Assembly: GCA_905207385.1 (NCBI GenBank)
Contig: CAJLLH010000087.1
Location: 1 to 5,671, forward strand
Origin: an uncultured Eubacteriales bacterium
GTDB taxonomy: Bacteria > Bacillota > Clostridia > Christensenellales > Borkfalkiaceae
Reading direction: 5' to 3'
DNA: 5,671 nt
The stretch's first letter is position 1, and each line of letters begins with the position of its first letter. Below are positions 1 through 5,671 of the stretch, in pieces. The notes under the pieces were generated by a model that saw only the letters and a program-made list of their open reading frames with translations, made no database searches and had not been told where the DNA came from. Both the position numbers and the translations under genes were made by a program.

Positions 1-31
1 TTTTTTATTGCGGTAACCTTGCAATAAAAAA
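1..31. repeat. Perfect 11-bp inverted repeat at the window edge
   Basis: Positions 1-11 (TTTTTTATTGC) are the exact reverse complement of 21-31 (GCAATAAAAAA), with a 9-nt spacer between them. The six T at 1-6 could also be the U-tract of a + strand terminator whose stem lies before the window, and the A-run at 26-31 is the T-tract, read on the - strand, of the next hairpin. The palindrome may therefore simply be two facing terminator tails that can pair. The structure is seen directly; its function is uncertain. Confidence 0.5.
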
Positions 32-59
32 GCAGAGAGGTTTAAAAGCAGCCTCTCTG
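26..59 (-). terminator. Rho-independent terminator, best read on the - strand
   Basis: An 8-bp perfect stem pairs CAGAGAGG (33-40) with CCTCTCTG (52-59) around an 11-nt loop. On the - strand the stem is followed after one base by six T (complement of the A-run 26-31), the classic intrinsic terminator layout. On the + strand only TTT follows (60-62), so it would work weakly that way. No - strand gene to the right is visible, so it may act as a bidirectional insulator or belong to an earlier gene arrangement. Confidence 0.55.
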
Positions 60-86
60 TTTAAAAAGCTTTCATTAAATAGTTCA

Positions 87-121
87 GCGCGGCTTGCTTT
101 TTAAGCCAGCCGCGCCTTTTT
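87..121 (+). terminator. Rho-independent terminator upstream of the operon
   Basis: GCGCGGCT (87-94) pairs perfectly with AGCCGCGC (108-115). After a single mismatch the stem continues as GCTT (96-99) with AAGC (103-106) around a TTT loop, and CTTTTT follows at 116-121. This is a strong intrinsic terminator on the + strand. It most simply ends transcription of a gene lying left of the window. Because it sits about 80 nt before the first start codon, a role as a leader attenuator cannot be excluded, but no anti-terminator partner was found. Confidence 0.75.
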
Positions 122-192
122 GGCGAAAGAGTGTGTTAAAGGGGAACTTAAGATATCAAACATCCGCATTTTTTAAAATTTTTAATGTATAT

Positions 193-197
193 GGAGG
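193..197 (+). promoter_or_regulatory. Ribosome binding site deciding the lipoprotein start
   Basis: GGAGG lies five bases before the ATG at 203. An in-frame ATG at 185 and another at 191 have only A/T-rich sequence in front of them and would place this GGAGG inside the coding sequence. The start at 203 also gives a signal peptide beginning MKKIKG, as expected for an exported lipoprotein. Confidence 0.85.
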
Positions 198-202
198 AAA
201 GA

Positions 203-1804
203 ATGAAAAAAATCAAAGGCTTTTTGCTGTTTTTCGTCTGCTGCCTTCTGTCGTGCCTTACGGCGTTGATGTTTACCGCCTGCACGAAAGAATCTGCCGA
301 TAAAACAGACGGGCAAACGGTCGGAAGCGACGGCGGAAATCAGTCAGCCGCGGCGGATACCGGTTCTGATACGGTAACTTACCTCAACAGTTTGCAGGTA
401 GACTACGCTGACGCCAAGCGTGAATTCACTATAGGACAGGAGTTCACCAGCGACGGGCTTAAGGTAACCGCACTTATTACCGAACAGGGCACGTCAATTT
501 CCACGAACAGCGTAGATGTTACAAAGGATGCCGAAATAGACGCTTCTGCTTTCAATAACAAAAAAGCGGGCGATTATAAAATTTATATAAGCTATACATA
601 CGGCGGAACTACGCTTTATGCAAATTATACCGTAAAGGTTGTATCTGCAATAGAGGGTACTATAGCAGGTCTCGTTATGGACTATGACGGCGACAGGCAG
701 ACTGAACTTTCCGTCGATGTAACCAAGGCTTCAATAGATTTAAGCAGTCTTAAAGTAAGCCTTATCACGGGTGAAAATGCAAACAACACGCAAACGGAAG
801 AACTTGCGCGTTCGGCTTATTCGCTTTCCTATTCCAAAGATGGCGGCGAATTTAACCCCATAGCCGAGGATAAGACGGCAATAACCGACCTTACCCGCGG
901 CACGTACAGTTTCTTTGCCTCTGCCGAGTATAAAGAGGGTGAAGAAACATTTAACATGACCAGCTTCTTCACGTTCTACGTGCTTGACCCCGTCGTATCT
1001 TTAACAAAGAACGAGGGCGGCAAAACTTCGTTCGATTACGATACCGATGAAGTAATAGGCGGGGATTGGATTTACACCGCAACTTATGCTTCAGGCGCTA
1101 CGCAGCAGCTCGGTTACGAAGACGTTGAAATCGGCAGTACGGTTAATGACGAGGAAGGAACTCATAGCGTTACCGTAACGTACGCCGAAGAGCAGCTTGG
1201 CTTTGACGTATCTTCCAACGACGCCGTTTCCCAGAAGTATACCCAAACCTGCGACGTATCTTACGAAATAGGCGAAAATCCCAACGCTGGTTCGGAAGTT
1301 ACTGAAAGTTTCAGCGTAGATTTTGCGGATACTGAAAAGGGATGGGGACTCACAAAAGATACAAAGATACCTAGCATAACGCTTTCGCCTGACGGCACAT
1401 ATAACGGAACAGGCAGTGTAATCAGCCTTATAAGTACCAAGAGTGAAGCAAAAGCCAAAGATAAGGCGACAACGGCAGAAGACGGAACTCAGTTCACTAA
1501 GGCTGTTCAGATGGGTACGATAGGAGAAAGCAAAGCGTGGGCAATAGACCTTACCGATTATGATGCGACGGCAACGGCAACAATAAAAGTTTATGCAAGT
1601 ACGTCATCTAACGGTACGGCAAGAACAATAGTACTTAATACGACGCTAAGCGCAGCTGACCCCATAGCAACGAGTGAAGGAATGTCTGTCGATTCAACGG
1701 CATATCTGACCGAATGGGAGGTAACTGGCGGAGCTATATATTATATAGGTTCTGCGGATAGTTCTGTTAACTACTTCAGGATAGTAGTTGAAGTTCAAGG
1801 GTAA
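203..1804 (+). CDS. Surface lipoprotein with Ig-like domains and a C-terminal pectic-lyase-associated beta-sandwich
   Basis: This 533-residue protein has a type II signal peptide: MKKIKG, a hydrophobic stretch to residue 23, and a lipobox FTAC with the lipidated Cys at 27. A Ser/Gly/Asp-rich spacer follows (28-58). Residues about 61-147 match the bacterial Ig-like Big_3 pattern (FTIGQEFTSDGLKVTA, then AGDYKIYISYTYGG and a YTVKVV end strand). Residues 149-263 and 264-356 look like two more Ig-type sandwiches (GTYSFFASAEY; GTHSVTVTY). The last module (370-533), with AWAIDLTDYDATATATIKVY, ARTIVLN and the end strand YYIGSADSSVNYFRIVVEV, resembles beta-sandwich modules found attached to pectate lyases of gut bacteria. 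I recognise no catalytic motif. Its stop lies 16 nt before a PL9 lyase gene, so a role in binding pectin or holding the enzyme at the surface is likely but inferred. It could instead be a general surface adhesin. Lipid anchoring is well supported; the family name is not. Confidence 0.85.
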   Translation: MKKIKGFLLFFVCCLLSCLTALMFTACTKESADKTDGQTVGSDGGNQSAAADTGSDTVTYLNSLQVDYADAKREFTIGQEFTSDGLKVTALITEQGTSISTNSVDVTKDAEIDASAFNNKKAGDYKIYISYTYGGTTLYANYTVKVVSAIEGTIAGLVMDYDGDRQTELSVDVTKASIDLSSLKVSLITGENANNTQTEELARSAYSLSYSKDGGEFNPIAEDKTAITDLTRGTYSFFASAEYKEGEETFNMTSFFTFYVLDPVVSLTKNEGGKTSFDYDTDEVIGGDWIYTATYASGATQQLGYEDVEIGSTVNDEEGTHSVTVTYAEEQLGFDVSSNDAVSQKYTQTCDVSYEIGENPNAGSEVTESFSVDFADTEKGWGLTKDTKIPSITLSPDGTYNGTGSVISLISTKSEAKAKDKATTAEDGTQFTKAVQMGTIGESKAWAIDLTDYDATATATIKVYASTSSNGTARTIVLNTTLSAADPIATSEGMSVDSTAYLTEWEVTGGAIYYIGSADSSVNYFRIVVEVQG

Positions 1805-1811
1805 GGGGTGA
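1804..1811 (+). promoter_or_regulatory. Ribosome binding site of the PL9 gene, overlapping the upstream stop
   Basis: AGGGGTGA begins on the last base of the lipoprotein TAA stop and lies nine bases before the ATG at 1821. Ribosomes finishing the first gene would cover this site, which suggests co-transcription and possible translational coupling. Confidence 0.7.
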
Positions 1812-1820
1812 AGTTAATTT

Positions 1821-4800
1821 ATGAAAAGTCCGATTAGTTACAAAATAGTAACAAGCATACTGGTTGCGATTATAATTCTCATGACGGCTTTTATGGCGGT
1901 TACCCTTTCCACCAACTGGTTCGGCAAGGGTGCGCCCGAAGGCTGGGGTGGAGGGTCTGCTCAGACTCCTCCGGGCGGCGATGACGACGACGATGATGAC
2001 GACGACAACCCGGGAACTGACCCCGGCGAGGAAACCAAGCCCGTCGTATACAACATCGACAACGCGGCAGATTTTAGTACTACTCTGCAGAAAGTAAAGG
2101 CAGGCGATACCATTATCCTTGCCGCGGGAACATATAAGTTCAACACTACTCAGATAGTTTCTCAAAGCGGTAATTATAACAAATACATAACGGTAAAAGC
2201 CGCAGACGGTGCCGACGTTGTGCTTGACTTCAGCGAAATGACTTTTGCAAGCACAAACCGCGGCGTTCAGATTTACGGTAACTACTGGTACTGGTACGGC
2301 ATAGAAATTGTCGGCGCGGGCGACAACGGCATGTTCATAGGCGGAAATTATAACATAATCGAAAACTGTGAATTCCACAACAACCGCGATACGGGCCTTC
2401 AGCTTGGCAGAAGTTATTCCGACTATAACAAAATTTCGCAGTGGCCCAGCTACAACTACATTAAAGACTGCACGTCTTACAACAACTACGATAACGAAAC
2501 CAAAGGCGAAAATGCCGACGGTTTCGCCGCAAAACTTACGGTAGGTTACGGCAACGTATTCGACGGTTGCATAGCTTACCGCAACTCCGACGACGGTTGG
2601 GACCTTTACGCGTATGCCTCTAACGGCGATATAGGCGCGGTTATAATGTATAACTGCGTTGCGTTTGAAAACGGTTTCCTCGGCGAAACTGTAGCCGAGT
2701 TCAACGAAAAGGTAACAACAAGCACTATTGAAGGCGCATTGGAAGATACAAGCGTTTACAACTACACCACGCAGAACGGCGACGGCAACGGTTTCAAACT
2801 CGGCGGCTCTGTAATGCGCGGCAACGTTAAAATGTACAACTGCTTATCGTTCAATAACAGAATGCACGGCGTTACCGATAACTCCAACCCCGGCGTTCTC
2901 ACGTTGGAAGGCATAACCTCCTATAACAACGGCGCTAAGATAGATACCAACCCCGAAAGTGCAACTTACGGTCAGATTATCGGCGGCGCAAGCGGCAGCG
3001 ATGTGTGCAACAACATAGACGTTGCCCGTTCGGAAACCAGCTATAACAACCTTAAAGACATACTTTCCGTTGCGGACAGCTACGGCGCGCCCGGAAACGA
3101 CGCTTACAGAGGTTCGGTTGCCAACAGCATTTTCTATGCGGGCAGCACCTATCAGCAGTTTACCGATTACGACGACGCTTATTCTGCGATAAAGGGAATG
3201 AACGGCACATCTATAGCAGCTCCCGATTCTTCCAAGATTTTCAAGGCGCTTCCTTTCTATACCACGGTAACTGGTGAAGGGGCAGAGGCGGTAACGGAAA
3301 ACCACTACAACATAAGCGGTCTTGAAAACGACGACATTCACGAAACGTACCGCAATGCGGATAACTCCATAAACATGAAGGATATCCTTGCAATTGCCGA
3401 TTCCGAGGCTGTAAACGGTACGGGTGCAACGCTCAACAAAGCTTCGTGGGAAGATTATACCCATTTCTACGATACCGACATATCCACTGCGGCAAGCCTT
3501 GAAGATTCCGTGCTTATGGCTGTATATAACACGCTGTATCTTTACACCGACGTAAATGCTGTATATCAGGACTTCACGCTGACGACCGAAATGATGGACG
3601 CAAAGATTTCGTGGGAATCTTCCGATGAAGAAATTCTTGAAATCAGAAAGGAATATAACTCTTCCAACTCCGGCGCGCAGGACGTTGATATCATAGTTTA
3701 CCGTCCCGCAGAAAATGCCGAAGTTACGCTTACGGCAACCATAAACTATAAGGGTCATACAAAGACTAAAACGTTCACCCTTAATGTAATGGCAGACGAA
3801 CCCGCGCTCGGCGACGTTTATGTTGAAGGTCTTAAGGACGCGGTTACGGAATCTGATAAGAGGTTTATAATAGACCAGTATCAGGTATTCGAAGAACCCG
3901 AACTCATAGTCGAAAATGCTGCCGACTACAACGGCAAAACGCTTAAAGAAGGCACGTACAACGTTGAAACCGTATACGAGTACGCTACAAGCGCAACTTC
4001 CGTATACAGCAGAGTAGGCGGCTTCTCGCCCTCGGTTGCAGGCGTTTACAGAATAACCAAAAACGTATCTCTTGCAACTGCTCCTTCAGATGTTACTTCG
4101 TACACGTATTACATCTACGTAGCAAGCAACGAGGCGGCTATAGATTTCGTTGAAGGCACTTCCAAGTTTGTGGTAAACAGAGACGGTTACATTTTAAGCG
4201 GCGACCTTACCAACGTTAAGGGTTCGATAAACGCTTATTCAACTTCCGACGCGGAAGAAATAGCTTCGCTTTCCGGCAAAGACGACGCGGAAGTAATAGC
4301 GGCGCTCAAAGATAAAGCTCAGGCAATAGAATTCAAGGATAACTCCGTAAGCGCTCAGTTCACAAACGAAAACAGCCAGGCGTACACGGTATTCTACTGG
4401 TTCGAAAACGGCGCGGGCGACGCTACTTCCGAAGTTTACAGTGTAAGCGTAAGCGTGGAAACTATTGCAACCCCTGCAGAATTTATGCAGAAGCTTGCAA
4501 ACAACAATTCGTCTACCGTTTACCTTATCACTGCAGACCTTGACTTCAAGGATGTATCTTACAGCCCCATAAAGAACCTCAACGGTCTTATCAACGGCAA
4601 CGGCCATACCATAAGCAACCTTACGATAAGCGGTTCTTCAAGGGTAGGTCTGTTCCAGTATCTCAGCGGCGGTACGCTTATGAACGTTGAATTCAACGAA
4701 GTAAGCATAACTGCTACCGAACAGCGTGCAGGCATATTCGGCGAAAGCGACGGCGGCTATGTTTCCAACGTTCTTCTTAAAAACGTTACCGTAAGCGGCA

Positions 4801-5504
4801 ACGGCAGAATGGGCGCGCTTATAGGACATCACCTCGAAGGCAACCTGTATATCGATAATGTGGCTCTTATGAACGACGACGACCATATGATAGTTTCCAA
4901 GGGTAACGATATGGGCGGACTTGTAGGCTTCGTTCAGGGCGCAAGCGGCAAGTCGTTCGGCGGCGTTTATATGACCGACTGCATGGTAGACAGTATCGTC
5001 AAGGGCGAAGGTCTCAACTATGTCGGCGGCATGGTAGGACGCATGGAAGACAGACACGTCGAAGATATATTCTATATGGAGCGTTGCTACTCCATAGCCG
5101 ATGTAGTCGGTCAGAACTATGTGGGCGGCGTGCTCGCGGCGCAGAATAACTCCGCAGGCGGAAAGTACGTTGTAACCATAAAGGACTGCATATTCCTCGG
5201 TTCGCTTACGTTCGCGGGTCAGAAGCTCACTTCTGCAGAAAAGAACTGCTCCGGCATATTCGGTCGCTTTGTTGAAACTGCCGTTCTTACAATGGAAGGC
5301 TGCGTTTCCAACATTAACGAATACGGATACGAATCTGAAGATTATGTAAGGCAGGTAGAAAACAGGCTTGCGGTAAAGGCCGACTTCTGGTCAAGGTATG
5401 CCCCCAATTACGACTTTGAAAATACCTGGAAGTTCCTCGGCACCGAAACGACTGATGCGGCTGCTCCTTACATAGAACTCACGTTCGGCGGCATGTTTGA
5501 CTGA
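1821..5504 (+). CDS. Modular PL9 pectate lyase with Ig-like domains and a C-terminal GLUG repeat domain
   Basis: This 1227-residue exported enzyme should cleave polygalacturonate by Ca2+-dependent beta-elimination outside the cell. A hydrophobic segment (9-30) acts as signal peptide or uncleaved anchor; no clear AxA cleavage site is seen. A Gly/Pro linker with nine consecutive Asp (54-62) follows. The PL9 parallel beta-helix spans about 75-550. Characteristic coils include HNNRDTGLQLG, NADGFAAK, RNSDDGWDLY and GNGFKLGG. D233, D257, D258 and D261 match the Ca2+ ligands of Erwinia Pel9A (Asp209, 233, 234, 237, recalled numbering) with identical spacing, and K326 matches its catalytic base Lys273. 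Residues 551-659 form an atrophied bacterial Ig domain (ISWESSDEEI, then VTLTATINYKG). Residues 660-770 and 771-880 are two further beta-rich modules. Residues 881-1227 form a GLUG-type repeat domain (NGNGHTISNLTI; GLF 943, GGLVG 1032, VGGMVG 1068, VGGV 1101, GIFG 1145). There is no LPXTG, SLH or dockerin. It is much longer than single-domain PL9 enzymes. The enzyme call is firm; the roles of the accessory modules are inferred. Confidence 0.93.
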   Translation: MKSPISYKIVTSILVAIIILMTAFMAVTLSTNWFGKGAPEGWGGGSAQTPPGGDDDDDDDDDNPGTDPGEETKPVVYNIDNAADFSTTLQKVKAGDTIILAAGTYKFNTTQIVSQSGNYNKYITVKAADGADVVLDFSEMTFASTNRGVQIYGNYWYWYGIEIVGAGDNGMFIGGNYNIIENCEFHNNRDTGLQLGRSYSDYNKISQWPSYNYIKDCTSYNNYDNETKGENADGFAAKLTVGYGNVFDGCIAYRNSDDGWDLYAYASNGDIGAVIMYNCVAFENGFLGETVAEFNEKVTTSTIEGALEDTSVYNYTTQNGDGNGFKLGGSVMRGNVKMYNCLSFNNRMHGVTDNSNPGVLTLEGITSYNNGAKIDTNPESATYGQIIGGASGSDVCNNIDVARSETSYNNLKDILSVADSYGAPGNDAYRGSVANSIFYAGSTYQQFTDYDDAYSAIKGMNGTSIAAPDSSKIFKALPFYTTVTGEGAEAVTENHYNISGLENDDIHETYRNADNSINMKDILAIADSEAVNGTGATLNKASWEDYTHFYDTDISTAASLEDSVLMAVYNTLYLYTDVNAVYQDFTLTTEMMDAKISWESSDEEILEIRKEYNSSNSGAQDVDIIVYRPAENAEVTLTATINYKGHTKTKTFTLNVMADEPALGDVYVEGLKDAVTESDKRFIIDQYQVFEEPELIVENAADYNGKTLKEGTYNVETVYEYATSATSVYSRVGGFSPSVAGVYRITKNVSLATAPSDVTSYTYYIYVASNEAAIDFVEGTSKFVVNRDGYILSGDLTNVKGSINAYSTSDAEEIASLSGKDDAEVIAALKDKAQAIEFKDNSVSAQFTNENSQAYTVFYWFENGAGDATSEVYSVSVSVETIATPAEFMQKLANNNSSTVYLITADLDFKDVSYSPIKNLNGLINGNGHTISNLTISGSSRVGLFQYLSGGTLMNVEFNEVSITATEQRAGIFGESDGGYVSNVLLKNVTVSGNGRMGALIGHHLEGNLYIDNVALMNDDDHMIVSKGNDMGGLVGFVQGASGKSFGGVYMTDCMVDSIVKGEGLNYVGGMVGRMEDRHVEDIFYMERCYSIADVVGQNYVGGVLAAQNNSAGGKYVVTIKDCIFLGSLTFAGQKLTSAEKNCSGIFGRFVETAVLTMEGCVSNINEYGYESEDYVRQVENRLAVKADFWSRYAPNYDFENTWKFLGTETTDAAAPYIELTFGGMFD
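1980..2006 (+). repeat. In-frame GAY codon repeat encoding nine Asp
   Basis: Nine consecutive Asp codons (GAT and GAC mixed) encode residues 54-62 of the PL9 protein, in the linker between the membrane segment and the lyase domain. The synonymous mixing means it is not a perfect trinucleotide repeat, although GAC runs of three flank a GAT pair. It reads as an acidic, extended spacer. Confidence 0.85.
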
Positions 5505-5520
5505 ACTACTTAAAAAGTCA

Positions 5521-5573
5521 GAACTTTGCGGCGTGCAAATGCTTGCCTTAAGCTTTGCATACGCTCAAAGTTC
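5521..5573. repeat. 53-nt imperfect hairpin after the lyase gene
   Basis: GAACTTTG (5521-5528) is the exact reverse complement of CAAAGTTC (5566-5573). Inside it GCGT (5531-5534) pairs with ACGC (5561-5564), GCAAA (5535-5539) with TTTGC (5554-5558), and GCTT (5541-5544) with AAGC (5550-5553), leaving small bulges and a 5-nt loop. No T-tract follows on the + strand. On the - strand TTTTT (complement of 5512-5516) follows the stem after four bases. It may protect the 3' end of the mRNA or act as a terminator for leftward transcription. Confidence 0.55.
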
Positions 5574-5599
5574 ATAAAGCAATACTCACAGTTTATAGT

Positions 5600-5644
5600 C
5601 GCCGCGCAGCTTTCAGCGGCGCGGCGGAATAACCGATTGTTTTT
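5600..5644 (+). terminator. Probable operon terminator
   Basis: CGCCGCGC (5600-5607) pairs perfectly with GCGCGGCG (5619-5626). After one mismatch GCT (5609-5611) pairs with AGC (5615-5617) around a TTC loop. The T-rich stretch TTGTTTTT (5637-5644) starts 10 nt after the stem, further than in a classical intrinsic terminator. A small hairpin, CGG with CCG (5625-5635), lies directly before it and could compete. It is the best candidate for the end of this transcript. Confidence 0.5.
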
Positions 5645-5671
5645 CCTCTTAAGGCGGGCGCGGCAAAAGCC

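Larger units (their letters stand above)
5505..5671. other. Downstream intergenic region with no gene
   Basis: I see no credible open reading frame here. The region contains a long imperfect hairpin (5521-5573), a GC-rich hairpin with a T-rich tail (5600-5644), and at the very end a GC-rich segment (5653-5664) followed by AAAAGCC that may be the left half of another stem cut by the window edge. A small inverted repeat, TGACT (5498-5502) with AGTCA (5516-5520), spans the stop codon of the lyase gene. Confidence 0.6.

Noticed and set aside
122..192. Possible sigma-A promoters (TTAAGA at 148-153 with TTTAAA at 172-177; TTTAAT at 181-186)
   Set aside because: The first pair matches consensus weakly in both hexamers, and the second would start transcription on top of the ribosome binding site with no good -35. 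Neither is strong enough to annotate.
185..202. Earlier in-frame ATGs at 185 and 191 as the lipoprotein start
   Set aside because: They have no ribosome binding site in front of them and would place the clear GGAGG (193-197) inside the gene; the ATG at 203 gives a normal signal peptide.
94..303. A 69-codon + strand open frame overlapping the lipoprotein start
   Set aside because: It begins inside the terminator stem at 87-121, has no ribosome binding site, and overlaps a well-supported gene in another frame.
1776..2378. A 200-codon - strand open frame
   Set aside because: It is antisense to the lipoprotein end and the lyase start, with no recognisable domain, and includes a stretch complementary to the Asp-codon run. 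It reflects codon bias of the sense gene.
2844..3758. A 304-codon - strand open frame
   Set aside because: It lies wholly antisense to the PL9 and Ig-like coding region, has a composition typical of antisense frames and no recognisable domain.
4239..5057. Two - strand open frames antisense to the GLUG region
   Set aside because: They are shadows of the repeat-rich sense gene, with no family signature.
1..5671. CRISPR array, tRNA or rRNA gene, insertion sequence
   Set aside because: No regularly spaced direct repeats, no tRNA-like fold or rRNA signature, and no transposase or flanking terminal repeats were seen.

Overview
The window holds a compact two-gene unit on the + strand for extracellular pectin (polygalacturonate) breakdown, with hairpin-rich spacers on both sides. 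The first gene (203-1804) encodes a 533-residue lipoprotein made of beta-sandwich modules with no recognised catalytic site. The second (1821-5504) encodes a 1227-residue multi-domain protein whose N-terminal half is a polysaccharide lyase family 9 (PL9) pectate lyase with a complete set of Ca2+-binding and catalytic residues. The gap between them is 16 nt, and the ribosome binding site of the second gene overlaps the stop codon of the first, so they are almost certainly co-transcribed.

The organism is most likely a Gram-positive-type anaerobe of the class Clostridia, probably an uncultured plant-fibre-degrading gut bacterium. This rests on strong AGGAGG-type ribosome binding sites, a lipobox signal peptide followed by a Ser/Gly/Asp-rich spacer, chains of bacterial Ig-like domains, a GLUG-type repeat region, and U-tract terminators. 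It is an inference from style; no phylogenetic marker is present.

Layout. 1-121: three consecutive inverted repeats. One (26-59) has its T-tract on the - strand and another (87-121) is a good + strand terminator, so this region probably insulates the unit from its neighbours. 122-202: short leader with no convincing sigma-A promoter, ending in a GGAGG that fixes the first start codon. 203-1804: lipoprotein. 1821-5504: membrane-anchored or secreted PL9 lyase carrying Ig-like and GLUG repeat modules. 5505-5671: no gene; a 53-nt imperfect hairpin and then a GC-rich hairpin followed by a T-rich stretch, the likely end of the transcript.

How the genes may work together: both products are exported and tethered at, or released from, the cell surface. 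The lyase would cut pectate by Ca2+-dependent beta-elimination. The lipoprotein, whose C-terminal sandwich resembles modules carried by pectic lyases, may hold the polysaccharide or the enzyme near the cell. The lyase role is well supported by the residues present; the lipoprotein role is inference. No transporter, regulator or downstream sugar-metabolism gene lies inside the window.
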